Below are positions 25,201-40,200 of a stretch of 64,000 bases of DNA, one piece after another. Source of the DNA: Pomphorhynchus laevis. Lineage: Eukaryota; Acanthocephala; Palaeacanthocephala; Echinorhynchida; Pomphorhynchidae. The notes below the pieces were generated by a model. It searched no databases, was not told the origin of the DNA, and saw nothing but the letters and a program-made list of their open reading frames with translations. Where the stretch lies: assembly GCA_012934845.2 (NCBI GenBank), contig WNNJ02003697.1:1-64000 (forward strand), in the 5' to 3' direction. The stretch's first letter is position 1; each line of letters starts with the position of its first letter. Both the position numbers and the translations under genes were made by a program.

Positions 25201-28200
25201 TCGTTATAATGTGAACGTCGTTATAATGTGAACGTCGTTATAATGTGAACGTCGTTATAATGTGAACGTCGTTATAATGTGAACGTCGTTATAATGTGAA
25301 CGTCGTTATAATGTGAACGTCGTTATAATGTGAACGTCGTTATAATGTGAACGTCGTTATAATGTGAACGTCATTATAATGTGAACGTCATTATAATGTG
25401 AACGTCGTTATAATGTGAACGTCATTATAATGTGAACGTCATTATAATGTGAACGTCGTTATAATGTGAACGTCATTATAATGTGAACGTCGTTATAATG
25501 TAAACGTTGTTATAATGTAAACGTTGTTATAATGTGAACGTCGTTATAATGTGAACGTCGTTATAATGTAAACGTCGTTATAATATGAACGTCGTTATAA
25601 TGTGATCGTCGTTATAATGTGAATGTCGTTATAATGTGAATGTCGTTATAATGTGAACGTCGTTATAATGTGAACGTCGTTATAATGTGAACGTCGTTAT
25701 AATGTGAACGTCGTTATAATGTGAACGTCGTTATAATGTGAACGTCATTACAATATTAGCGTCATTAACAATCTCCTTAACTCACGAATTAGCATTAGCA
25801 GTTGTATAAGTAAAAATTATTATATACTTAATGTACATAAATGCTTACTTTAGTTTTTTGAAACGAGCATTTTCTGTTAAAATATTTAGATAGTGCATCT
25901 AAGATAATTATATATAATCGCTGATATTAACATAAGGGAGATCTTCAAAATATAAGAATAACAGTAATAATTATATATACTTTCAACTTGTTTCCAGAAC
26001 TTGCGCCAGTGTATTCACAGCGTATAGAAAATGTTCATATATGGATCTTGGAAGCATTAATTTTATTTTAAAAACGAGCATCTCTGACAAATCAAGTTAA
26101 GTGCACTATAGTTAAGCTCATCCAAGCAAGAAAAATTAAAGCCGGTGAGCGTGTAGTGTTTTTACATAGCAGAGCGAAATCCATTAACAAATCAAATCAA
26201 AGAAAGTTAAGCAAAATGTGAGCAGCAAATTTGAATAAGTAAACCACGATGGTAACAAACAAGGTCAAACGATTATATACAGTCTATCAAGATATGATTT
26301 CCGTCAGATATTTTTTAATTAAAATTACACTGTCGTTTACATAATATTATTTAAAAATTCAATTATTTTGATTATACGTGTTTGCAATTCACACAATATT
26401 GTGTTGTAATTTGAATTATGGTGCACGCTATAATTTCGAAGTAAATTAAAATTAATAGAGCAGTATCTAAGAAACATTTACCGTAAAAATTAATAGATAT
26501 TTTCTAATAGAACAAGTCTTTATGTGATATGAACTAGTTTTACACAATCTTATTAAATTCAGCATAAGAATTTAGCTATGTTTAGCAGAAATAAATTAAT
26601 TGTTATATTGAGAATTCATTAAGTATATCTGTGCTATGTTGTGATAAAAACAGCTTTCAGTTGCTTAAATTCATGTAAACACTTTAGCCACAAACGAATG
26701 TCGTTTAATATAATACACACGTTATCAATGCTGATGTATTCATATTTCTAACAAGTATCAAAAATAGATTATAATTTGTGAACTCAAGCACCGACTCATT
26801 AGATATTTTACAGCAGGTCAGAACTTTGCAGCATATCTAGATAATAAAGATTTTCTTTACTAACACATCTCAATGCAGCAAAATGAAGCAACAACAAATA
26901 CTTCACTCTCAATAAAAAACTGAACAAAAAATCACATAACCAACAAAAACAAAGAACAAACAGGGAGGTATTGTTCGAGGTATTGTACTTTAGCACAGTG
27001 TAAATCCATGCAATTCAAACACTTGACCTTAATATGAGAAACAATGCTAGACCGCGATAATCGAATATATCTTCTAAAATCCTTTAATAAATTTCCCACT
27101 ATTTTTACAAACAATCAAATATTAAGTAATGTCCAATAAGGGCATTGTACAGAATATGGAACACAACCATACTTAGTAGTAATTGTCACTGATTAACTAC
27201 ACAAGGTGATATAATTAGGATATTTAAGTTTAAATTTCTTGAAATTTATTCATTGTACAAAATATGTAGACTCAGTAAAGTGATCTAATTTGTTTTACTG
27301 ACAAGTTATTGTTGACTTGTGGACTTTGTTTCCCCGATAATATGACCACTGTCTGAAATATCGAAACTATGTATTATTAATACGACATTAGTTTTTGAAG
27401 TTTTTTCATTTCCACAGGCAAAATGAAAAATAAACAAATTGTAAAATATATAAATCATTAAAATATTATTAACAATAAATATAAGCTCTCAAGTAAAATA
27501 TTTTTATGGATTATAACTAATACACTCAGTGTTATATAAAATGTGTAATATTTTATATATGTATAATACATCTATAATACGTTATATTATCTATTAATTG
27601 GTTCGTAGAAGTACTGTGTTATAAAATTCTTTCCTATAAGTTATTTTTTTGATTTTTTTGCAATTTCACATTATTCAATTTTTAAAATAAAATCCTACAA
27701 AATATTTTTGTAACTATTTTTAGAAATCAAATGTTATCAGGCGATTAAGTACTCGTTTTTGATAAAATAAATAACAGCATTTTTTAAACGATAAAAACGG
27801 TTCCATAATACATGATAAAGATATATAAGATAAAGATATTTGATATATAAAGATAAAGATATCTTTGTCATATACATGACAAATATATGATAAAGATATA
27901 CGTAAGATCCAAACAATAATTCATCACGAAAGGCATATACTATGAAATTTACTAAATCAAGTCACTGTTTTCAATTGTTAAATAATATCGAGCAATGTGC
28001 TCATATGTATAAATTGTCGTATTTCTATTTTTATAACTTATTACGATGCGACATCATGATGATTGCATAGGAAAATGTGACAATTTTGTTATTTAAGAAA
28101 TTATTTTATTTAATTTGATTATGGATAATTCCCCTTAAGAAATTCTCAGCATCTTTATTTGTAGTTAAACTCTAGTAATGCTAAGAGCAATATGTGTAGC

Positions 28201-31200
28201 AAATAAAATTGTAACAGTGAAAATAGTTTAAACTGATCTCTAGTTGTGTTGGTCGACAATGCATGCCGGTTAATATCCAGGGAATAGTTTAAGAACACCT
28301 TATAAGCTCAGGACAATCTAATGCTATGGCTATTTTTAAGACTATTTTGTCAAATTTTCAACAACAAATTGATTTCATCTCCGAGGCAAAAAAACACAGC
28401 AAATCAAAATTAAAAAATGCTTTTTACCGTGTGTTTGTTTACCTCAAAGATGATATAATGTTGTTGTTGAACATTTGACAAAATAGTTTTAAAAATAGCC
28501 ATAACATTAGATTGTCCTGAGCTTATAAGGTGTTCTTCAACTATTCCCTGGATATTAACCGGCATGATTATCATACTACATTTGTGTGATAAAACGTTAG
28601 CATAATTTTCACATTTTGGCTGTGATCAAATTATTTTTAATTAAGAATCAAATAATTAATTGTCTAGTTAAAATAATATAATTTGCAGGTTAAAAAATAT
28701 TTAATGGGAGATGAAAGTTTACATGAAGGTTCTTATAATTTTTTTTCATTTGGAAATATATTTTTGTTCTGAATTTTATAACAAAAATAAAATTAAATTA
28801 ATTATATCGTAATCAGAATCTGATTTTACTCATGATTTTAATGTTTCGACTCAAAAACGTCATAAAGTACATTAAATTAAATAAATATACGACTTTAATT
28901 ATGATTTAAATCGTTTTTGTTTTCACTTAGAAACGCTAAAAAAGTAAATATATTAAAATATGTATTATTTTGTTTACACATTTTTGTATATTCATTGAAA
29001 GTAGATACTTACATTTTCTACATCCGCATTGATTATGTCAACAGCAAAATCGTCATCAACGGAACTTGGTATTTGTCTTTCGATATTATGACTAACGTAT
29101 TGAAGATTTGCAGACGATGTAGCTTGGTCTTTTAGTGAGTGATCTAATGCTTTAATAATGCGAAAAATTATCAAAAGGAAACAAGGCATTTTTAACTAAA
29201 AAACGTTGATTCTTTTACAATCTAATTAGCTGTATGTAAGTTTAAGATTAATAAAAAACTTCGTAAAATGTATGCATGAATAATAGTTAAATAAAATAAT
29301 AAGCATTATTCAACATAGATAAGTTATTTTTATAATTGTATACCTGTAATTTATAGAATATTAATCCATATAAAATAGTGATCAGATTATAATATGTAAT
29401 ATATGCAATTTATATAGTAATATATATCAGCGGCTACCAATTACAGTTTACTTATACCGTAGGGGTAAATGGAAATTTAAATGGGACAAGAACGTAAAAT
29501 AACACTTTTGAAATATAGAAGACACTGAGAAGTGTATGAAAACATGTAGTTTTAATAATGTTTATATTTAATATTATATTACATATTACATTTAAATATC
29601 ATTATATACCGAATAATATTGCATTCGGGTCAAAAGAAATTATTATTATTATTTGATGAAGCATCCCCGAGAATTAAAACTCTTGAATTTTATTTAAATA
29701 TTTCGGCTGTTCGTGCAGCCCTTTTCAATTGTGAGTATTTATTATAACCAGAACAATTGTTTTAACCAGTGTTCATGTAATGCATGAACATTATTTGTCC
29801 ACATTACGCATGAAGATTACCAATGTATGACCATTATTTGGCAAATATTATTATAATAAACAGTTATAAACAGATATTTATATGTATTGCTGTTGCAGAA
29901 AACAGTCAAAAATATTCTGGTTACAGAATTATATAGGTAAAATCCATTTTAAAGGCATGAAATCTTTATTGACAACCTAGTCCTGACCGTTAAGATTGCT
30001 GAAATGCGATATTGCGTTGCATTTTGAAATTCCTTTTGTATTTCAAGATATTGAATAAAATTATTTAGTTGAGTAGCAATTGTATTTAGTCAAATACTGT
30101 GTATGGCCAGGCTTTTGAAATCTGGACAGGTAGTACTTTATTTGAACAATTTCGACATACCTACATCTTAATCGCATTGGAAACATTAATGGATTCGTTA
30201 GATTTCTTGGAAGGTGAACGATCTTAATGTTGACGCTTGTTTTGATGTATTGTTAATCATATATCGATTAAAGTATATTTAAGTATGTGTATATGAGTCA
30301 TATATCGATTAAAGTATATGAAATAGGCAAGCTAAAGGTCACCGAATTGATCAATTAAATCCAACACTACATGCCTTGACTCGCGATTGCAATTCCCCCG
30401 TTGTGATTCAAAATAAGCATCATATCATTGTGATTCTGGATGTATTTGCAAATCGTATGTAATCGCGTCATACACAACAACGTTTACTTGAAAGAATCAT
30501 CCCATTAATCACCCCAAAGCATTTAATAAAATACTAATGTTCAAATATGCGTATTTAATGGTCTTTGTCTACAATAACACTTTTGATGTGCTTAGCGAAA
30601 TATCTTAATTAGATTCGAGAATAAGAGTCCAAGAAGTGACTCACAAATAATGCGGTTTTATCTGCAAATTAAAGAAGATACTGCATTAAAATTGTCGGGT
30701 TACTTATAATTCCGACCCAATAGCAAATCCATAAATACAAATCCGTAAAAGAGATCCGTTTGATTTATTTTACCGATGATGACAATCACACATCTGTGAA
30801 ATCAATTGAGGTAAGATAGTATTTACTACGAACAGTGAACAGCAAAGACAGTACATCTCTAACTTTACGACTACAAAAATGGATAAGCTCATATACACTA
30901 TTATTGCTATTAATCAACGCCATTGGTATCGACAAGTAATACTTTAGTGATATACCTGTATTTATTGGCTAATATTTTGATCCAATTACAATTTTATAGA
31001 AATTTTAAGTCTCATTTGTGTGACTATATCATTATCGGGTATTCATTGCATAAATGATATCATGTTATTACGCTATAACTCGATTCTGGAAAACTGAAAC
31101 TGACCCTTGCGATGTTGAATGCAATGAAAGTACCGAAATTGTCACTGTTCAGTTCATTTACACTTATATTTTACCCAATTAAAAGGGAAGTCACCATGTA

Positions 31201-34200
31201 TTGTGGATTCTATTCTAAAGCAAACTACAATGTACAAATTTTGGATTTATCTTTTGGGCTATATCACTTGTAAATATGCGTATAATCAATGTGGGTGCCA
31301 CAACGGGCCCAACATTGGTCATTACGTGGGAGTGCTCAGGTGTGCCTTTTGTGCACCTGGTCATCCTCAGGAGTAGTCTTATTCTCAAGAAGACAACCCT
31401 GAGAGCAAATACTAAGATTTTTGAAACTCCTTACGTCGAAAATACCTACCATCGTGCTCGCAGTTCTTTCACAAACCTGGGCTCGCGGGTGTGTGGCATA
31501 CTTTGATTGGTTCAATCGGAAAGCGTCGCGTTGGTGTTTGCTAGTAGGGTCAGATTCCCCTGTGATATAGAAGTATATCGTCGAAGTCTAGGATATGATG
31601 TTTCTGTTTATTGATTTCTATTGTAAGAGCTGTTTTATCTTATTACTGCATGTTAATTAGTTATTAAGAAAATCTATTATTATCGGTTTCTGCTCAAGTA
31701 ATGTAAAGGACATTTTACATTATATAAATAAAACGACAGATTATTTGAGTTTTATCGCGTGCGGTTCATCTCGAAACGCTACTGCATGTTTCTTGAAATT
31801 CGTTTGGTCACTATAGTGGAAACTGAGTCATCACGAAGTACTTTTGTTTACCTTATCAACACATCTGTGCCCACGACAAATCAGATTATGTTAGGAAACG
31901 TTTTTAACGCAGTACTTGCCAGCAAGAGGTATCATTGAACGAAGCTTAATTTTAATGTTGTATCTCAATACAATTCGAAACTTTGCTATGGCGTTTGCCA
32001 CAAATGCTTCATTCATAACCTCTATGAATGAAGATAGCATCTTCAGAAAATTAACATAATAATTATTTTAATTGTTGTAATTTATCCAAGAACATTCAAA
32101 TAAAACAAATGTTAAGCGTAAAATGTCTCATATCGGGCAACTGGTTTGCTAAACATATCTTAATTGACTGACGAATCATTCACAGGTCGACTATGGCGGA
32201 CCAATAATATAATAATAATATTTTTTTAATTTTTTTTTATTTTTTTAAGGCAAAAGTTATAATAAAAATAGAAAACTAAGTAGTACATCAAATTCATACT
32301 TCTGAGGTGGACACCTGTAGGATACGAGCAGTTCTCTTCATCGTGCTTTATGAAGCAATCGTCACGTTCATACATCGCCTACTTGCTGTTTGGCTTCTAA
32401 CTGACATTCTGGTCGCTCTTTTACACATTGAGGCAGCGAACGCAAGAGTTAAACTTATATCTGAGCGAATGCGTCGGATACTCTCGGAGTATGGCAACTT
32501 CAATGAAGTAGAAGACTTGGCTGCAATCCACCTCAACAATTGCTGTGCTTCTGCTCCAATGCTCCTACTTGTTGAAAACATCACGGGAATGAAAGTTGCT
32601 CTTTCAACTTCAGCAATGCGATGTCCATACTTTGCGAACTTCCTTGTAGAGTGATATGCGTGACTGATGGTCGGGGTCATGTGAGAGTACGATGGCGCCA
32701 TTGGGTTGAAAACACATACATCCAAAAAGGATCGCACCATCGAGCCTCCGAAAAGACCACGGCAAGCAATGTCGGACCTCGCACAAGGGTCTCTGCAACT
32801 TGTAGTGTTGGAGAATCAACAATCAATTGGGACAGGCCGTAGCTGTGGTTCTATTGAGATGTATTTACACACTTTTTCAAGCTTATTTGCAATCAAATTT
32901 CTCATTATGCCATGTCAAATTATTGTAGTTCCTCCGGTGCGACACGATAGTGCATGTCATATATTAAAAACGGAACCACATGCACAGCGAGCTGAAGACT
33001 CAACCAGTTCCAATCCATAGCGGGCAGAAATTGCATCGTGGAATTCTTGAGTGTTCAGTCTTTTGCAAGTATTTGTTACATTAAAAGCATTTAGCCACAA
33101 GGACCCACCACTTTCAGATACAAATGTGAGCAAATGCGACTTAAATTTATCTAAGGAAGCGGCAACTGTCTGTAATTTGTCCGCATATACTTGTTTTTTC
33201 TCAATTGATATCTGCCCAGCGACGTAGCTCTGCAAAGTTCTCATTTCTGTGCCAGTGTATCCACTCTCAAATGGTTCCCACGTTCGTTTAGATCGGGAAT
33301 ACTCGGCTTCCGCATTTTCTATTGGATTCAGAAATCCTAACCCTCCACATCTAGTAGGTAGGAAGCAGACTGCTATTAAGCTATCGTGAAATGTTCTTTG
33401 ACCGGTCAATTCGGGTAATAAGTTGCTAGAGATGGCAAGGTACAAGGGTTCGCAACATGCTGGAACAGTGCGACATGTACGCATTTTATAGTTCTATTTT
33501 GCGTTGCACTGCGTTTACATACACAGTGTAAACCAAATGGGCATCAACTTTAGCAATCGCAGACAAGTGTTTAACCATACTAACACACTTGACTATTTTC
33601 GATTTGATTTCTTTTTCTACATAGTTATCCCTGCCGCAAGGTGAACCCAACACCATAATTCCCTCATCCGTGATTGTATAACCAGTACCTTCAAATATCT
33701 GTCTAGCATTGGTTAATTCCTCTGGATGCACCAGTAATCTACATTTTATCAAGTTCGCATTGAATCCATAATCGGGATTAACTTGAAGCAATATTTTCCA
33801 TACTTTTAGCAAATTAGTAGCCGTTCCCACGCAACATGCGTCGTCCGCATACCATCGATGTATCACAGAGGTAGCACTTTTTTGAAGATCTCGAATAAGC
33901 GGTATGGACGCAGCAGCAAAAGCCGCCATTGCTAAGATCACCCTGCGTGAAGCCTTCTTTGGGAAAGATTACCTCCTCCTTGACTGAATGGGAATTTTCT
34001 GATATCAGTTTTTGAGCACCGTGAGTAAAGATGAGCTTGTAAATTTGATATTTGTTAATGCGAGTTGACGATTAATTGCATTGAATGCGTTACTCGTGTC
34101 AACTTGAAGCACACATTTTTCGCTTGACGAGTGAAATAAGCTTGTGATAGAGTGCACTGCAGCCTCAACCCCACATCGTTCACCTGAACACAATTGCCTA

Positions 34201-37200
34201 AACCTCCAATATTGGTAATATCATCAGACACAGTCGAGATAATTGTTTTGGCGATTATCCGTCTAGATACCTCGCCGATACCAAAAGGACGCACTCCCGG
34301 TTTTTTATCCAGCGGTATTAAGCGACTAGTAGTGAATCCCTCTGCGTTATCAATACTTATTTCATCTGAAGAAATTCTCCTGGCAAGGTTTGCTAAGGCA
34401 TCTGCTAACTTAAGTGATTTTGTTCCGAAATTGAATAGCATGTCTTTCCAGTCGGCGGCATCTAAGCCTGACGGTCCACAGCTGCCTTGAATATTCTTGC
34501 TCATTGATCGTATCTTCTCTGCGTCTATAGACAAGAACACACATGAATGGTGATTTCTCGCCCCCTCAATCGGAGAAGTGAGAATAAGCGACGGATTTAC
34601 GGTTCCAGATTCAGGGTGTAATAGTTGAGCTTATCTCTTACGGTCAGACCCGGTTCAACCTCATTATCTAATTGGATGACACCGTTCATTGTACCCTCGG
34701 ATGCCGGGAGTCTTACCGCACTAGACATTCTTCCATCGCTTACCATTTTGAGAAATTGGTTATACCAGGAGATACCTGATATTCTCGTGGTCCATCGCTC
34801 GATCTTCCGGTTTGTAAATATATTTTGAAGTATTCGAGCTTCAATCAACATAGATTGCCGGTTGTTTTCTGACCAAAGTGTTAATCTCCTCTCGATCGTC
34901 ATGCGAATTACACTTATTTTTTGCATTCGATTCGTTGTCGAACCAGTTGTGTGAACATTGTTGCTAGTTTTAAGGAACTATCAGTTACGTCGTTAGATGA
35001 TGCAGCTTTATTGTATAAATCTGCCAATATCCTAATGAATCGATTACTTGCGTGGTATCTCGGTAAATGTAAGACATTTAGACTCCAACCAATACATTCC
35101 TTGAATGTTGCTTCCACGCTGAAGGCATCTACAACTTCGGGAGGGTGATTATAACGAGAACATGTACGCAGCTCAGAATCGTGAACAGGATGTACACTTG
35201 ATTGTTGGACATCTGCAATGCAATCTCTTCGTAGATATTTGTCATTCGCATCATTGGTATTGACGGTAAATTCATGAGAACTCACGTCATCAATATGTGC
35301 GGTATTTTTGTTCTGGAAATGATAAGCGCGACATCCCGTACATGTGCGGCCCACACGGGCGCATTGACAGTTTTTGCATCGAGCAGATTGTCCATTGCAC
35401 GGACAGCCTCGAGGAATCGATGCTGGAACACCTTTAGGCATCACAAAGTAGGTAAACCAGATGACGTTGTCTCGTTGTGCGAAGTTGTTGTGACGTTGTA
35501 GATTTTCTTGTAAAAACGGTATATATATTGTGTGTTTAAGATTGTAATTTACTATGTAAAATTTCTTCAGTATTGTATGTTATTTATTGTATGTTTATTA
35601 GATATCAATTATCTAATATTATAAATTATCTAATATTATCAATTATCTAATATCAATTATCCAAATGATCTTAGACATTAGATATCTAAGATCTTACGTA
35701 TCTTATTTATTCAATCATTTGATAATTTGTTTTGATCTTATCTTATTTTAGAGTTTTTGTTGTGTTTTGTTTCCTGCGGTCCCTGGAATCAAAATCGTTG
35801 CTAACAATTGTTCATGTAGCATTTTCGTTTGTAGAGACCGCAGCAAACAAAACACAAAGCTATAATAAAGCTATAAAAAGTTTTAGTTGGTTGTACTTTT
35901 AACAACCAACTAAATATTACAATTTGAAAATAAACATTATTTATTATTATTTTTATTTATCATTTATTTTTTAATTTCTAAATAGTATAACAATAGTTGT
36001 TAAATGTCTATTGAACTGTCTATTGTTAAAACTGATAAGTACAGTAATTTAAAAATAAACTAATTTAAAAATAACATTTTCTATTTTTTGTACCTCTTGA
36101 TGATCTCTAATCATTTTTCTGATACATCATCTGTTATTTATTAGTCAATTCATAAAACCTGATTTTTATTTTAAATTGCAATTTTAAATTGTAACTTTAT
36201 ATAAATTATATAAAATTTTATATAATTTATAATTTATAATTATTTATTATTTAATTATTTAAATTAAATTTATTTTGATAGTATTTAAATATTTGGCTAC
36301 AATATAAACGCAATGAAAAGCATTACATTTACTTGTGCGTATATAGGATTAACGAGCGGCTTCTGCAGTGCGGTTTGATCTCAAATTATATCAATTTCGA
36401 TATAATGCTGATATTAGTTCATTTACTACCAGTATAAAATATGATTTAAAAACGGTTAAAGTATTACCTGTAAATTATATTAAAACAAAATATTCTAAGC
36501 AGGAAAACTATTAAAAATACCTGATTCATCATCCGAATCTCGAAAAGGGCATTCTTCTTGTAAACACTCGGGTATTTGCTAGGAAAGAAAATAATTAAGT
36601 TTATGTCATTTTAAATATCTTGTAGTGGAAACAGTAAATTACTTGAACGATTTGTTGACTAGTAGAAGTCGATAAAAATTCGTCATTAGTTTTTAGAAGT
36701 ACGCTTTGTTGCAATTTAAGTAAGATTTTGATTTCGTCAACAATGGTTGCATTGTTCAACTTAGTCCCAATGTCCAAAACATTTTGATTTTCCTAAATTA
36801 TCAGAAAACGGTAATAAATACACAATAGTCAGTCGAATAGCGTATGTGTACTCACTAATAAGCTTAAAATCTGCTTTAATGTGTATATTTTAATATGATT
36901 AGCTTATTGTATCAACTACCACTTTATTTATTAACATTTTTAAACAACAAAACATTGACATTCGAAATTAAAGCAGTTTAATCCATATTTTCTTTTATAA
37001 TTTCTTTAATATTGCTGGGAAACAAATGCTCCCCAGTAATATATAAAATACTTAAGAAATTATCAATCTAAAGTAAATCATTTAGCGAATATTTATCTGC
37101 AAGTTCGTATAAATTATGCAAATAACATTTATATAAGATAATTAAAAACTAAATATAAAAGACAATTTTACTAAATGTAACGACTTAAAGCAATTAAACG

Positions 37201-40200
37201 CACCTAGAAAAATATTTTTTTAAAATTCATCGAAAGATTTATTTTTGTATTTATTTTTAAGAGAACAAAATTATTCAAAAGTTTACAAACACATCATAAA
37301 ATAATCTTAGTGCATCAAAGTTCATAGGTTTTGCTTGCTAAAGATGATCTAGTTGCTCTTAGGCACATTGAAGTAGTTTTTACCAAATTATATTAATTCT
37401 TCTTATCAAACTAGTTTTTTATTCACTGCAAGACAAACTAGTTTTGATTGAAATTTTTCTATCAATTAGCTTTTATAGGTTGAAAGCAATATTTCCTTCT
37501 CGAACTGTTACAAAAAACACAACCGGTATGAATGCTGCGTAGTTTAATATAAGATACACTCTCTGAGTATTTTCCAATTTTTCTGTTCTCGTGGTATTTG
37601 CAACACGACATGGATTCTGAATTTAAATAAGAAGGTGCGTGAATGTTAAAAATAGAGATATTCATAAAGGATATCTCCGTTTTTTTTTCAACAATGAATC
37701 CAAAACAGTCAATGTCCAGCTTTGATTCAAGATTGAGTGTAGTAGTTCATTTTTCGAAAATCATTTCTTCTCTAACATGCTGAAGACGAGGCTCAATTGT
37801 CACATCTATGCATGTACATACTACCTCTTTTGCCAGAAAATCCCTCATTGTATCGTGTCTTTTTGCAGTTAGACCTCCAGTTTAGCGTTATAGCACATGA
37901 GATGTATTATCTCTAAACTTCTACAAATGCATGCGCGTGGCAAATCACTTAGCGCCTAGTTATATCTTACTGACTTCGCGTCGGTAAATATTTTCGACTG
38001 ATAAAGTGTGCCTTTAGTGATTGGAAACTGAGCCATGAGGATAAACCATTTTCAGATGCAAACTATATTACTCTTTTGATATCTGAAGGCAACGTTAAAG
38101 TATTAGCCGATATCTTGTGTCTAACTCATCACACTTATCGATTTTTACCTGTTTCATTACTACTTGCTCTTCTGATCTCACCAGATCTTCAATTAATCCT
38201 GATAGTGCTGGTGCACATATTCGTTTTACAGTAGTTTCATTCAAAGTTAGATGGGTCACACAGGTTTATTATACTTAAACCTCCTAGTTTGCATGGCCAA
38301 CTAAATATTTCTTACCATAAATAGCTTGAACATATATTTACAGTAATCACGGCAGCAGCTGTTCAAAAATAATATCATTTAGCTCAATAAACCATGAACT
38401 CTTACATTCAAAATGTTTCTGTAAATATCGCCATCTATGTTGTAGAGTATAAGTGAATGCTACATATGCTACATGTGAATCTACCTTTGCTATTTCTACA
38501 AAATAGTAATCTATCATCGAAAGATTTAATAAAAATAATAATTAATCGAAACTGATTAGCATCAATCCTAAAATATGATATTACTATTTTATTAAAATTA
38601 CATGACGTCTATATCCAGCAAATCCAGAACTAAAGTTGTTGTTGTTTTTATTTGAATAGATACATTCTCGCAAATAAAGAATGCAATATAAGAATCGCGA
38701 TTTAAAGAAACAGCTTTAGATGAGTCACGTTAAATTTCAAGATGTACCCGGCTACTAGATTCAAGAACATGATCGGAATCTGATAGATTTACAGTCTTTC
38801 AGAAATTCATTATATTTACTATTTTATTGACTAGGTGATATATTGGAAGCACATTTGACATAAAAATATAAAAATATCAAAAATATTCAATAAAAATATT
38901 TAATATTTTTTATTTAATATTCTTTTCTAGAAAAATATTAAATAACTTAATATTAAAACAGCAATTTAATTCTTGTATACATATTTATCGTCTAACATTG
39001 TATTATCTCAACATACATAATCCTAGCATGAACTAAATTTAGGTTTAGCTATTATCTCATAATGGAATTATCATTAAAATTTCTTTCTTCATAAGTTAAT
39101 CATTAAATCCCAAGAAAATAATTTTACGGTTACAGTTCGTGGATCTCTTGATTAATTTACAAAAATGCAATCTCTTTTATCTTTAATGAATAAAAATTAA
39201 ACATTTATGGTATAATTAAATTTAGTTATAATTTAATAGAAAAAATATATATATTAAAATATTAATATATCATCAATTTTATTATTTATAATTTTACTTT
39301 TATGTATAATATAATAAGTATACATGATCAAAGTTAATCAAAATTCATTTCATAATGTTGATTCGGATGAAACAAGTATGAAAGATAATTCGGTAATTTG
39401 AAATTTAATATTTTGTAAGCGAAAAACTTACCTTCGTAACATGGTCAATTTGAGCACCAAGTTCAATGAGCATATGGAATGAATCCAGATTACATTCCTG
39501 CAAGCTGCACAAAAGCGGTGTATATCCATTCTAAAACACAGACGCAATGAAATGAATTTCATTTTCAATGTGCTTACGTTAGTTTCGGCCTCGAGGGCAG
39601 CCCCAGATTGAACAAGAAATTGTATGCACTCCGTATGTCCATAGTATGCAGCAATATGCAGCGGTGTATACCCAGACTATATTTTTTAGAAAAAGTTAAA
39701 AATAATAGGTACAAAGCATTAAAGAAATCATATAATTCATGTATTTTGAATTATTGACAACAAATTGGATTTATAAATTGAAAAATTTATAAATATTTGT
39801 GTTTAAATAATTGAATGAAACGTTTCGAAATTTGTAAATTATCTAGTTCAATAAATAAAGTATTTAATTTATTTTCATATAAGTCTATATAGATTAGACT
39901 TTAATAATTTGACAATTAATTCACGATAAAATTTAAAATGGATAAAATAGATTTTTTTAAATAGCTTATAGAATGAATCTCGCTTTTAGATACGTTCACT
40001 CCACAGAAAATATATACAATGTTCTTGTGATATTCAAAGATTATACGGACTTATTTAATAAATTGTCTAAATTAATTTATGGACCATAAGCAATATGACT
40101 TTAAAACACTTTGCAAATCTCAAGATCTTGCTTATATATTTTCATAAAAAGATATATTTGTATGTTGGGTCATATATATGACCAAACATATGACCTATGT

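Noticed and set aside
23460-25770. CRISPR-like array or bacterial promoters (TTATAAT)
   Set aside because: Units are contiguous without unique spacers, and the context is a eukaryotic intron.
34055-35501. Plus-strand open frames over the RT element
   Set aside because: They are antisense shadows of the minus-strand RT region and show no domain.
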